Below are positions 24,524 through 32,894 of a stretch of DNA of 64,000 bases, one piece after another. How positions within the stretch are numbered: position 1 is the first letter of the stretch; every line of letters starts with the position of its first letter. Origin of the DNA: JBFAPK01 sp040676675 (GTDB taxonomy: Bacteria; Actinomycetota; Actinomycetes; Mycobacteriales; Micromonosporaceae); the NCBI RefSeq assembly GCF_040676675.1, contig NZ_JBFAPK010000036.1, positions 1 to 64,000 on the forward strand. Direction: 5' to 3'. The translations under genes and the position numbers were made by a program. The notes below the pieces were generated by a model that saw only the letters and a program-made list of their open reading frames with translations, had not been told where the DNA came from and did no database searches.

Positions 24524-26350
24524 GTGACGAGACCGCTGCCGGGCTCATCCCGGGATCCGCACGAGCCGGACGTCCACGTCGCGCCCGTCAAGCGCGAGGG
24601 CCAGCCCGCTCATCAGGTGGTCGCGCTGCAGCAGACGGTCGGCAACAGGGCTACGGCGGCCTTTCTTCTCGGGCAGACAACGGCGCACGGTCCGGTGGCT
24701 CAGCGGGCAGTCACGGTACAACGGTCCTGGCTCGGTGATCGGATCGCGTGGGTTCGGACCGCGATAGGCAGCGGCAACTGGCAGACCTCCGATCCGCCGG
24801 GCGCGTACTACGTGCTCAACGGGTTGTCCATGGATGACATGGTGCGACTGCTGCGCGCCCTGACCGCTGCCGAGCGCAAGACGCTCGCGGACAACCTCGA
24901 GGAGCATGGCGGGGGCTCGGACCGCCCACGGATACATCTCGCGATCACCAATGCGTCGGCTCCGCCGGCCGATGCCGCGTTCCGGGAGCGGTCCGAGAAC
25001 CTGCTGTGGGCAATCCGCAGCGGCAACTTCAGTACTCCGCCGAACGCGGCCTTCCAGATCCTCGTCGCGGTGCCGGCGTCGCAGCGGTCCCGGGTGGTGT
25101 CGTCACTGAATCGTGATGCCCTCGACGCGCTGATCGACCATCGCGACGAAGCGGGTTCCGTGCCGGGCGCGGCCGCCGCGCTCATGGAAATTGATCGGCA
25201 GCGCGGCAAGCAGGGCCCCAGCAAACCCGAGCAACACCTGATCGACCTGGTCGAGGGTCGCGCGTGGAGCGAGTTCTTCCGCCAGTTCAACGGCATGCAA
25301 GAGTTCGATCAGTTACGGTTCCTCCGCGGGAACCAAGGCGTGATACCGCCCATACGCGACAACGTGCAGAAAGCGAACGGCATCGGCGATCCGGCCCGCA
25401 TTCAGTACCTACTACAGCGAGCAACGACGCCCACCTCCCAGGACCTGTACGTCGATGCCATGGTGCACGCCTACTCCTGGCAGCCGAAGTACCTGGTCGA
25501 ACATCCGATGGATCTTTCGCGCATCATCCGCTTCGGATCGCTGGTCGACATCGAAATCGACATAAACACGATTTCGGACGACGAGAGCGGCGAGGACGAC
25601 GCCGAACGCCAGTACCGTGAGGCGAAGCCCGGCCCGGGCGGCCTGCTCTGGCCCGAGATCCGCAACCGCAGCACCTTGCCGGTGCTGTGGCAGGTCAAGC
25701 AGATGGTACGGCGGGAACAGGAAACGATCCTCGGCGACGAGGTGCTGACGCAGGGCATCTTCGTCGTGCAGTATCTACTTAACGTGGTATTCCCCATCGC
25801 CCAGTCCTCCGCCATCCGGTCGCTGTCAGCCCTGCGGAGCGCGCGCGTCACGGGCCGCTGGATGAGGGGCAGCCAGATGCTGAAACCCCCGACCGGGCCC
25901 GCAGCGCCCAGCGGTCGGGGGGTGTGGGACTTGCCAGCGCCGGCCCGTGGACGTGCCGTAGAGGGTCTCCTGAAGGCGCAACTGCCGGGAGAGAAGTTCT
26001 ACGGCAACTTCCCGAACCTGGACCGGGCGGTATACAGCGCCGGCGGCGCGGAAGCCGATGCGATCGAGGTCGGGCAACTGAAAAGCTACGATGCCGTGAA
26101 GGGGTACAAAAAGCCCGGCGCCTTTTACAACAGCCTCATGAAGAACGCGGGCGAGCTCGGCGGGATGGGCGAGAGTCAGTGGAGCGGCGGCGGCAAGTCC
26201 GTCACGATCGGGAAGAACACCGTTCGCGTGCTCGACGTCGCACTGCCCGCCGACGAGGCTCTCCCCGCCGCCAACCAGACCCAACTCGATGCCGCCATCA
26301 CCGGCGCGAAGAGCATCGGCGTGGAGATTCGCGTACATCGGATCAAATAG
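24524..26350 (+). CDS. Toxin-like protein with contractile-injection-system cargo motif
   Basis: A 608-residue protein. Near residues 33-48 is VALQQTVGNRATAAFLL, the LQ-x-x-x-GNRA signature found in cargo of extracellular contractile injection systems (eCIS), followed by an AQRAVTVQR processing-like stretch. The middle (about 65-400) is helical and unassigned. From about residue 467 a distinct domain begins WDLPAPARGRAVEGLLKAQLP and has NFPNLDRAV and EVGQLKSYD, resembling restriction-endonuclease-fold toxin domains of polymorphic toxins. No eCIS structural genes or immunity gene lie in the window. GTG 24524 is chosen over 24479 because of its ribosome site. Confidence 0.7.
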   Translation: MTRPLPGSSRDPHEPDVHVAPVKREGQPAHQVVALQQTVGNRATAAFLLGQTTAHGPVAQRAVTVQRSWLGDRIAWVRTAIGSGNWQTSDPPGAYYVLNGLSMDDMVRLLRALTAAERKTLADNLEEHGGGSDRPRIHLAITNASAPPADAAFRERSENLLWAIRSGNFSTPPNAAFQILVAVPASQRSRVVSSLNRDALDALIDHRDEAGSVPGAAAALMEIDRQRGKQGPSKPEQHLIDLVEGRAWSEFFRQFNGMQEFDQLRFLRGNQGVIPPIRDNVQKANGIGDPARIQYLLQRATTPTSQDLYVDAMVHAYSWQPKYLVEHPMDLSRIIRFGSLVDIEIDINTISDDESGEDDAERQYREAKPGPGGLLWPEIRNRSTLPVLWQVKQMVRREQETILGDEVLTQGIFVVQYLLNVVFPIAQSSAIRSLSALRSARVTGRWMRGSQMLKPPTGPAAPSGRGVWDLPAPARGRAVEGLLKAQLPGEKFYGNFPNLDRAVYSAGGAEADAIEVGQLKSYDAVKGYKKPGAFYNSLMKNAGELGGMGESQWSGGGKSVTIGKNTVRVLDVALPADEALPAANQTQLDAAITGAKSIGVEIRVHRIK

Positions 26351-26379
26351 CGGCACCCGTGCCGGTCGGTTCGACGAAC

Positions 26380-26559
26380 CTAGCCAACACCAGTGCCTTG
26401 AACACCTCGTCCCGTTCGGCAGCGGCGGAGCAGTTCCAGGTCCGCGTCCGCGTGCACAGACCCGAGATGCTCGACATCCCGCGAACCCCGCCGCCGGGAA
26501 GGCACGATCTGCACCGCTGGCGCTCCAGACGCCGCCCTCACCGTCCGCACGTACGCCAT
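26380..26559 (-). pseudogene. IS1634-like transposase N-terminal fragment
   Basis: Minus strand from ATG 26559 reads MAYVRTVRAASGAPAVQIVP then RRGSRDVEHLGSVHADADLELL, the usual opening of IS1634-type transposases, and departs from the family near 26425. Only about 45 residues of true similarity remain. It lies 30 bp after the toxin-like gene. Confidence 0.65.
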
Positions 26560-26749
26560 GACCGACACGACAAGCACCCGCTGAATCTGGTGCTGATGTT
26601 ACGCACCGGCCCGGCGGAGGCGTTCGGGTGCCTGCGCCCGCAGCGCATCGCCGCCCGCCGGGGTGTCACCGTACAGTGCCAGTTCCCGGGCGTTGTACGC
26701 GGCCATCCACAAGCTGGCCGCCCAGGCGACCTCCTGCTCCACGGCCGTG

Positions 26750-26945
26750 AACGAGCGCCCTCGAATGGCAGGTGGCAGCGTACTCGGCTGGGGTTCGGTA
26801 GCCCAACGCCGAGTGACGGTGCCGCGTCTTGTACTCGTGTCTGAAGCCACCGATCACGGCCCGCGCTTCGAGTACGTTGGTCCAGGCGTTTCGGTTCAGG
26901 CACTCGCGGTTTCCCGCGTCGAGCTGTTCCAGTCCCCCGAAACCG
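26750..26945 (-). pseudogene. IS3-family OrfB C-terminal fragment
   Basis: Minus strand reads ECLNRNAWTNVLEARAVIGG then FRHEYKTRHRHSALGYRTPAEYAA, the end of an IS3 integrase core including the last catalytic Glu region. No other part of the element is nearby. Between this and 26570 the minus strand has an 80-residue frame of unclear origin. Confidence 0.7.
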
Positions 26946-26967
26946 ACTGACGGAAAGGCATGGCGGC

Positions 26968-27531
26968 ATGCGCAAGCTGGTCTACGGCATGAACCTGTCC
27001 CTGGACGGCTACGTCGCCGCGCCGGGCGACGACCTCGGCTGGAGTGCGCCGAGCGACGAGCTGTTTCAGTGGTGGCTCGACCAGGAGCGGGCGATCGGTC
27101 TGTTCCTGTACGGGCGCAGGCTGTGGGAGAACATGAGTTCCTACTGGCCGAACGGCGACCAGCAGCCAGGGGCCACCCCGGCGCAGGTCGAGTTCGCGCG
27201 GAACTGGCGGGATACGCCGAAGGTGGTGTTCTCTTCGACGGTCGACAAGGTTGACTGGAACACCCGTGTGGTCACCGGCGACGCGGTCGCGGAGATCACC
27301 CGGCTCAGGGCCGAGGACGGCGAGCCGATGAGGGTTGGTGGCGCGGGGCTCGCTGGCGCGGCGATGCGGGCCGGGCTGATCGACGAGTACGAGATCGTGA
27401 CCCATCCGGTGCTGGTGGGCGGCGGCACACCGTTCTTCACCGCAGTGGACAGCTGGGTGAACCTGAACCTGGTGGAGACGCGGACGTTTCCCGGCGGCGT
27501 GGTGCTGACCAGGTACGAGACGAGGCGGTGA
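26968..27531 (+). CDS. Dihydrofolate-reductase-like (RibD C-terminal) protein
   Basis: A 187-residue protein of the RibD C-terminal/DHFR-like reductase family. It starts MRKLVYGMNLSLDGYVA, has FLYGRRLWENMSSYW, and the NADPH-loop MRVGGAGLAGAAMRAGLIDEY followed by HPVLVGGGTPFF. Such stand-alone proteins are NADPH-dependent reductases of unknown substrate rather than folate enzymes. It is intact in a region full of gene scraps. GGAAAGG lies upstream; an in-frame check favours ATG 26968. Confidence 0.88.
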   Translation: MRKLVYGMNLSLDGYVAAPGDDLGWSAPSDELFQWWLDQERAIGLFLYGRRLWENMSSYWPNGDQQPGATPAQVEFARNWRDTPKVVFSSTVDKVDWNTRVVTGDAVAEITRLRAEDGEPMRVGGAGLAGAAMRAGLIDEYEIVTHPVLVGGGTPFFTAVDSWVNLNLVETRTFPGGVVLTRYETRR

Positions 27532-27690
27532 GCGCGATTCCGCTGCTGGCTGTCGGAGGGAGCGGCAGCGTGCCCCCGAGAAAGGTCGAGCTGGGTCCGG
27601 AGCCGCGGCGACACGGGTGGGTGCCCAGTACCTGAGGTCGGCGACCACAAGCAGCGCAGATCCGCGACCGCATCCGACGTCCCCGGGGTT

Positions 27691-28569
27691 CTACTCGGTG
27701 AACTCGGTCACGGGCAACGCCTTGTCCAGCCGGCCGGCGGCCAGGTCGTCGTGGCGGATCACGAAACTCCCGTAATAGAACTCGTCGGCCAGGGGAAAGC
27801 GGGCGAGCGACATCCACTCACTCGTCAGCCGGTGCTTTTCCTTCTCCACATGGGAATACCACTTCGCCACGGGGATGACGATCTCGCCGGCCTTTTCGCG
27901 CCCCGCGAGGGTCTGCTCCGCAATGCTCGTGATCACCTCGTCGTTGAGATACCCGCCGATGTAGGCGCTGGCGAGCCATTCGTCAGGCGGCCAGACATCG
28001 TGGGCCAGAGCGCGGAGTTCGTCCAGGTGTGGCATGTCACGGGCCAGATCACGGGCCAACTGCTGCTGGAAGGGCGACAGGTCGTCCTCGTCCCCGTCAT
28101 CCTCGTCGAGCGGCGCGAACCACTGGGGCAGTTCCGCGAAGAGCGTGGCGCTGACGTCGTACTGCTCGCCGACGAACTCCGAGTGCGGGGGTTCCACGAC
28201 CTCGGTATCGGTGCCGGCCGGTACGTACAGGACTCGCGCTCCCTGCTCCCCGGCGGCACCGGCCAGGTGGTCGTGCTCGTGGCGCAGGAAGAACAGCAGC
28301 GAGCCGTCCGCCGGTAGGCCGAAGCCGTCGACCCTCGGCAGAGCCGCGCAGTCGACGGAGAAGACGAACGGCAACGGACCGAGCTGATCGGACGGCCAGT
28401 CCTCGTTCACCGGCAGCCGGGGCGCCCCACCGAACTGTCCGACCGGAGCGCCTCCGGGCCCTCCGCTCAGCCGGATCGACAACCGGAGGTGCTGGACGAA
28501 CCTGTCAATCTCGTCGTCCGGGACGCCCAGGGCGAGCGCCGCGGGACGAAACCGCCCCTGATGATCCAT
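27691..28569 (-). CDS. YwqG/DUF1963-like protein
   Basis: A 292-residue soluble acidic protein of the DUF1963 (YwqG) family: GGAPRLPVNEDWP near residue 48, LPFVFSVDCAALP, and SLLFFLRHEHDHL. These proteins are common in actinomycetes and often lie near toxin/immunity loci, but no activity is known. An Asp/Glu-rich loop (about 155-165) is probably flexible. Followed at 27532-27690 by a short gene-free gap. Confidence 0.8.
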   Translation of the reverse strand: MDHQGRFRPAALALGVPDDEIDRFVQHLRLSIRLSGGPGGAPVGQFGGAPRLPVNEDWPSDQLGPLPFVFSVDCAALPRVDGFGLPADGSLLFFLRHEHDHLAGAAGEQGARVLYVPAGTDTEVVEPPHSEFVGEQYDVSATLFAELPQWFAPLDEDDGDEDDLSPFQQQLARDLARDMPHLDELRALAHDVWPPDEWLASAYIGGYLNDEVITSIAEQTLAGREKAGEIVIPVAKWYSHVEKEKHRLTSEWMSLARFPLADEFYYGSFVIRHDDLAAGRLDKALPVTEFTE

Positions 28570-28664
28570 CGCTCAGCATGATGCCATGAACGCGGCGACG
28601 TGAGGGCGCGTCCATGGAAGCCGGTGGGCTGGCCCTGGCCGGTTCGCGGCGTTGGACGGTCTGG

Positions 28665-29051
28665 CTATGCCGTGACGACAACCCCACCGATGCCCGTACG
28701 GCCGGCCCGGGTGCCTACGAGTTCGACCGTCACGCCAGCGCGGACGCGTTCCCCGAAGACGTCGACGATGGCGTCCGTGACCCCGGAGACCAGGCGGGCG
28801 ACGATCTCGTCGGCGTCGGGTCGGCTGAACGCGGCTTCCTTGATGCCGAACGTGACGCTGGGTGAGGGCGCCTCTGCCGGCACGCCGCCGATGCCCCATC
28901 GGTTGGACGGCAGGCCGATCAGCTGCACGACCGCGATGCTCCGGGCCCATTCCCCGTAGACCGCGACGACCGCGTCGGTCAGCTTCGCGATCAGCGCGGT
29001 CTCGCGTCCGGCCAGGTCGTTCTCCAGTACGTGGACGCTGAGGTGGGGCAT
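28665..29051 (-). CDS. Tautomerase-superfamily protein
   Basis: A 128-residue protein starting MPHLSVHVLENDLAGRETAL. The proline after Met1 is the catalytic base of 4-oxalocrotonate-type tautomerases, exposed after Met removal. The length is about twice a single 4-OT unit, so it holds two beta-alpha-beta units; the second lacks its own N-terminal Pro. ATG 29051 follows GGAGG. Divergent from a MarR regulator with a small dyad between, so probably regulated by it. Confidence 0.82.
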   Translation of the reverse strand: MPHLSVHVLENDLAGRETALIAKLTDAVVAVYGEWARSIAVVQLIGLPSNRWGIGGVPAEAPSPSVTFGIKEAAFSRPDADEIVARLVSGVTDAIVDVFGERVRAGVTVELVGTRAGRTGIGGVVVTA

Positions 29052-29086
29052 ACGATCCTCCGGGAACAGGGTTGATGGCAAATTAG

Positions 29087-29100
29087 CTTTGAGAGCAAAG
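29087..29100. promoter_or_regulatory. MarR operator candidate
   Basis: CTTTG-AGAG-CAAAG, a perfect 5-bp dyad in an AT-rich pocket between the tautomerase and MarR starts. Confidence 0.5.
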
Positions 29101-29119
29101 GTATTTGGAGGGTGGGTGG

Positions 29120-29593
29120 ATGTCAACGCCCAACACCACGGACGACACGGTCAGGGAGCTGCTCCTGGTGATGCCGAGGCTGGTCGGCAGGATCAAACGC
29201 CTGCCGTTGCCGGAGGAGTTGCGGTCGCTCGACCTGGCACCGAGGCACCTGTCGATGCTGTCCCTGCTCCTGCTCGACGGCCCCCTGACCGTCTCTGAGC
29301 TGGCCGGGATGCTCGGTGTGGCACCGACCACCGTGAGCCTGATCGTGAGCGACCTGAGCCGCAAGGGTGTCCTGGTGCGGCGCGAGGACGACGCCGACCG
29401 CCGCCGACGCATCGTCGACATCAGCCCGGAGAGCCGCCCCGCCATCGCCCAATGGCTCTCTCCGGGTGCCCACGCGTGGCGACACGCCCTCGACCCGCTG
29501 AGCCCAGCTCAACAACGGAGCTTCGTCGACACCCTGCTCAGGTACGAGGCAGCGGTCTCCGCCGCGAGACAGGCGACACCGGAGCACGGTTAG
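29120..29593 (+). CDS. MarR-family regulator
   Basis: A 157-residue winged-helix regulator. The recognition region is LTVSELAGMLGVAPTTVSLIVSDLSRKGVLVRREDDADRR, including the wing with DDADRRRR. The ATG at 29120 follows GGAGGG at 7 nt. It faces away from the tautomerase gene, the usual MarR/target arrangement. Ligand unknown, probably a small phenolic or the tautomerase substrate. Confidence 0.9.
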   Translation: MSTPNTTDDTVRELLLVMPRLVGRIKRLPLPEELRSLDLAPRHLSMLSLLLLDGPLTVSELAGMLGVAPTTVSLIVSDLSRKGVLVRREDDADRRRRIVDISPESRPAIAQWLSPGAHAWRHALDPLSPAQQRSFVDTLLRYEAAVSAARQATPEHG

Positions 29594-29663
29594 CGGCCAT
29601 AGCTGGAGCGGGCGGTCGAACCCGGGCGGGAGAACAAGACTGTTTCCCCGAGGGCCACGCGGC

Positions 29664-29676
29664 TAGCGTCCGGAGT
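29664..29676 (+). promoter_or_regulatory. Leaderless promoter -10 for the P-loop kinase
   Basis: TAGCGT at 29664-29669, 7 nt, then GTG: the TANNNT-N7-start layout of a leaderless transcript. Confidence 0.5.
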
Positions 29677-30216
29677 GTGAACGGTGAAGTGATCATCCTG
29701 ACCGGCCCGCCGGCCGCGGGGAAGACAACGGTGGCTGAGCTGCTCGCTGTCGACGCGAGCGTCCCGACAGTCCACCTAGCGACCGACTGGTTCTACCGCT
29801 CGATCCGCACCGGATTCGTTCTTCCGTTCCTGCCCGAGGCACAGCGGCAGAACGAGGTGGTCGTCGAAGCGATCGTCGGAAGCGTCGCGACGTTCGCGCG
29901 CGGCGGCTACGACGTCGTGGTCGATGGAATCGTCGGACCGTGGTTCCTACCACCGTTTCGGGCGGTCTCGGCACACGACAACCTGGTGATGTCCTACGTC
30001 GTCCTCAGACCCGACCTGGACACGACGCTGTCGCGCGCGAAACAGCGCGTCGGCCACGAACTGAAGGACGTCGACGCAATCACCGGCCTGCACGCCGCAT
30101 TCGGACACCTCGGAAATCTCGAGCACCACGCGATCGACACCGGGGACCTCGACGCGCAACGGACGGCAGCTGAAGTTCGGCGCGTCCTCGCCTCAGGCGA
30201 ATACCGGCTCAGGTGA
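29677..30216 (+). CDS. P-loop kinase-like ATPase
   Basis: A 179-residue small-molecule kinase-like protein. Walker A is GPPAAGKTT at residues 8-16; VVVDGIVGPWF is the Walker-B-type strand, and an Arg-rich lid may lie at KQRVGHELKD. It resembles stand-alone kinases related to chloramphenicol phosphotransferase and shikimate-type kinases; substrate unknown. GTG 29677 is chosen because the P-loop follows after a typical short strand and because of the -10 box. The next frame begins directly at its stop. Confidence 0.8.
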   Translation: MNGEVIILTGPPAAGKTTVAELLAVDASVPTVHLATDWFYRSIRTGFVLPFLPEAQRQNEVVVEAIVGSVATFARGGYDVVVDGIVGPWFLPPFRAVSAHDNLVMSYVVLRPDLDTTLSRAKQRVGHELKDVDAITGLHAAFGHLGNLEHHAIDTGDLDAQRTAAEVRRVLASGEYRLR

Positions 30217-30474
30217 GTTCGGCGAGTCGCGGTCCGCGCGGCAACCGGCCCGGATGCCGTCCGCGCCGTCGCCACCGGACTGGACTCGCTGGATGTCGAG
30301 GCACTGCGCTCCCGGTACGACCCGGATGCGATGGCGACGGCCAAGACCTACCCCCTCGGCTGGGCCAACTACGGCGCCGCGCTCGACAACCTCGTCGCGC
30401 ACTTCGTCGAGCTGCGCCGGTTCTATCGGACCGCGGCCGACAACGGCCGGGCGGCGCTCCTCGCCATCACCTGA
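30217..30474 (+). pseudogene. N-terminally truncated DUF1877 gene
   Basis: Immediately after the kinase stop the same frame reads PDAVRAVATGLDSLDVEALR then SRYDPDAMATAKTYPLGWAN and ends LLAIT, the C-terminal half of a DUF1877 (YfbM-like) protein. There is no start codon and no N-terminal half, so a deletion fused it to the kinase gene's end. About 85 codons remain. Confidence 0.7.
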
Positions 30475-30643
30475 CGCACGTGAGCGGGTCCGGCGAGGAC
30501 GTAACCCACACCTGGCCTTGCTGCGGCCTCCCCCGGCGAACATCGCCCGGCGCCAACCAGCCCACGCCCGGCGGCGGGTACGGTGCCGGTGCCACCGGCG
30601 CCAGGAGGCCCGCTCCCGCGCCTGTTACCGATGCGCCGGGGGC

Positions 30644-31078
30644 TCAGGCGAAGTCGGGATGGTCGAGGTCGACCGTCACCGCGTTGCCCAGGTTGTTCGT
30701 GAACGTGGCCGTAGAGCCGCGCACCTCCGCCTTTTCGAACGGGTTGGAGTCGGTCAGCGTCACAATCCACATCAGGTTTCGGTCCTTGTCCAACCGGGCG
30801 AAGAAGCCTTCGGAACCGTGGGCTCCATCACCGCCGCAGACGTAACCCGAGCCGTCTGGTACGGGCACGTCTGCGCCGCGGAGGATGTCGATCTGAGTTA
30901 CGTTGTCGGGGTCCTCGCCCAGCATGGCGTCAAGAGCGAGCGGCGGTCCGAGTTCGAACCCGTCCAACCGTGCGCCGCCACTCAGTTCGACGGCGCGCGC
31001 GGAGCCGTCCGCCCGGTAGAGGCCGTCCCGCCCCGGCGCGAGGCCCTCGGCCCACAGTTGAACGATCCTGCTAGGCAT
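30644..31078 (-). CDS. Hypothetical protein
   Basis: A 144-residue soluble, mainly beta protein (LWAEGLAPGRDGLYRADG, LTDSNPFEKAEVRGSTATFTNN). No cysteine motif, signal or membrane segment. I do not recognise a named family. ATG 31078 with GGGCAAGAG upstream. Flanked by two gene remnants on the other strand. Confidence 0.6.
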   Translation of the reverse strand: MPSRIVQLWAEGLAPGRDGLYRADGSARAVELSGGARLDGFELGPPLALDAMLGEDPDNVTQIDILRGADVPVPDGSGYVCGGDGAHGSEGFFARLDKDRNLMWIVTLTDSNPFEKAEVRGSTATFTNNLGNAVTVDLDHPDFA

Positions 31079-31182
31079 CTCTTGCCCGCCCTTGTATTCC
31101 GCTTGGCAGCTCGCATCCGGCCGACCGCAGGTTATCGCGGGCTGCCGTCTCGTGGACGTACCCCGGCTGGCATGCTCGTGGC

Positions 31183-31460
31183 GTGGGAGTGCTCTACGAC
31201 TACTTCGTTGCTTCCTCGGACGACGAGGCGGCCGCCACGATCGACCTGCCGGGCGGTCCGGGCGGACCGTTGCCGCCGTTGCCGATGCCGCCGCGTGAGA
31301 TCGTCGCCAGGTACGGGCAGGAGGGTCTACGTCGGTTCCTCAGGCCGGTGGCCCGCAGGTCCGCGAGCGGGGCCCCGGCCATCTTCTCGGCGAGTTCGCC
31401 GTCTTGGCCCGAGAAGCCCGTACGCGGGAAGCCCACCTCTACTGCTGGGTCTGCGTCTGA
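31183..31460 (+). pseudogene. Broken gene of a GVLYDYF-type actinobacterial family
   Basis: GTG 31183 opens VGVLYDYFVASSDDEAAATI, then a Pro/Gly stretch and GQEGLRRFL. A shift of phase near 31340 continues GEFAVLAREARTREAHLYCW and a stop at 31458. Both ends resemble a family of about 170-190 residues seen in actinomycetes; here the middle is lost and the frames no longer match. Confidence 0.5.
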
Positions 31461-31557
31461 TCCGTCCGCGCCGTCCGCGCGTGATCGGGAGCCCCGGCGG
31501 TTGGCCAGGGAGCAACTGTCCGAGGTGCCGCAGACCAGCCCGCATCGCCGGAGGTGC

Positions 31558-32598
31558 CTACCTGTCCCGATCGCCCGGTTCCACCACCACCGCGCGAGCT
31601 ACAGCAGAGAGCGCGGCGATGCCGTCGCTGAGGGCTCGTCGGCCCTCGGCGGTGATGCGGGCCCACGACGGCAGTTCGTCGGAATCCTCCGGTGGACCGG
31701 CGGTGATCAGGTCTTCGTGGGCCATTCTGGCGAGCTTGCGAACGGCGGTCGCTACCCTTCTGCCCGCGATCAGTCGCAGTTCGTCGGCGTCGGCTCGACC
31801 GTCACGGGCGAGCACGGCGAGCAGCCGCAGTTCGATGTCGTCCAGCAGGCGGGTGACCACGTCGACGAACAGCCGGGTGTTGTGGCGCGGCTCGACCGCG
31901 ACGACCGCCGCGGAGCTGTCGGCCAGGTTCAGCACGAACACGTCGCGGTTGCCGCCGAGGATTGCCGGCAGGTCGTCCGTGTCGCCTCGGCGTCCGATTG
32001 ACACCGACATGTTGTCCGCATCGCGGGTGTAGGAGCCGAACGGGCTGAGCAGGGAAATGCCTTGCCGGCGCAGCACGATCCCCCGGACGAACCCCAGCCG
32101 TAGAGTCCCGGTCAGCTCGACCGCACCCCGATCGCCACGCCAGAGCGACAGCTCGGTCGGTGACACCGCCACCGTCACCCGATCGCGCGGGGCGAACGTA
32201 CCGAACGATGTACAGGCCAGGCATTCGCACGAGCCTGGTTCGGACCCTCTCCGCCTCGGGTGCAGGACGTACGAGGTGTGGATGGGAAGAGCCGCCAGGG
32301 GCAGCCCGACCGCCTGCGGCACGTGCACCGCCGCGGCCGTCAGCGTCGACAGGCGCCGGCGGCCGCCGATGTCGATCAGCCACAGCAGTGCCAGCGCCAC
32401 GAGGACGACCACGGTGACGACGGCCGCCCAGGCCGGCATCAGCGCCGACGCGCAGACCAGGAGCAACACGGCGGTCGCGGCCGCGCCGAGCGCGCCGATG
32501 ACCGGCGGTCCGGGACGCAGGGAGAGCTTCACTCCTCGCGCTGCCAGGTAGGTACCGACGGCGACGCCCACGAAAAGGCCCGAAGCGAGATATTCCAT
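31558..32598 (-). CDS. Membrane protein with C-terminal winged-helix-like region
   Basis: A 346-residue protein. Three membrane segments lie in the first 105 residues. A CECLAC cysteine cluster near 125 could bind a metal. A soluble beta-rich domain follows. The last 90 residues (LRLLAVLARDGRADADELRLIAG...AVRKLARMAHEDLI) look like a winged helix, as in regulators that count alleles of two states. No family assigned. Convergent with the preceding pseudogene. The 296 bp upstream (32599-32894) show no gene. Confidence 0.65.
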   Translation of the reverse strand: MEYLASGLFVGVAVGTYLAARGVKLSLRPGPPVIGALGAAATAVLLLVCASALMPAWAAVVTVVVLVALALLWLIDIGGRRRLSTLTAAAVHVPQAVGLPLAALPIHTSYVLHPRRRGSEPGSCECLACTSFGTFAPRDRVTVAVSPTELSLWRGDRGAVELTGTLRLGFVRGIVLRRQGISLLSPFGSYTRDADNMSVSIGRRGDTDDLPAILGGNRDVFVLNLADSSAAVVAVEPRHNTRLFVDVVTRLLDDIELRLLAVLARDGRADADELRLIAGRRVATAVRKLARMAHEDLITAGPPEDSDELPSWARITAEGRRALSDGIAALSAVARAVVVEPGDRDR

Positions 32599-32894
32599 GA
32601 CGCCCCCATCCCAACGCCGTCATGGTATTCGTGCGCACCCGTGCGGTGACTCGGGCGGCCGACCTATCCGTTCGTCCACGACCATGACGCCGCTCGAGCA
32701 TGGGCCAGCTACGGACTGTGATCACCTCGGCCGGCAGTACCCATTGACAGCGGTGGCTGAGCGCCTGGATGGGCGTCTGCGCCACTTCGTTGGCCGAGCC
32801 AACCGACCCGGGGCAATACCCGGGACCGGCACCACCACAATGTCGGGCACGTGGCTCCACGACCGAGCCAGATCATGATTGCGACGGGCGGACC

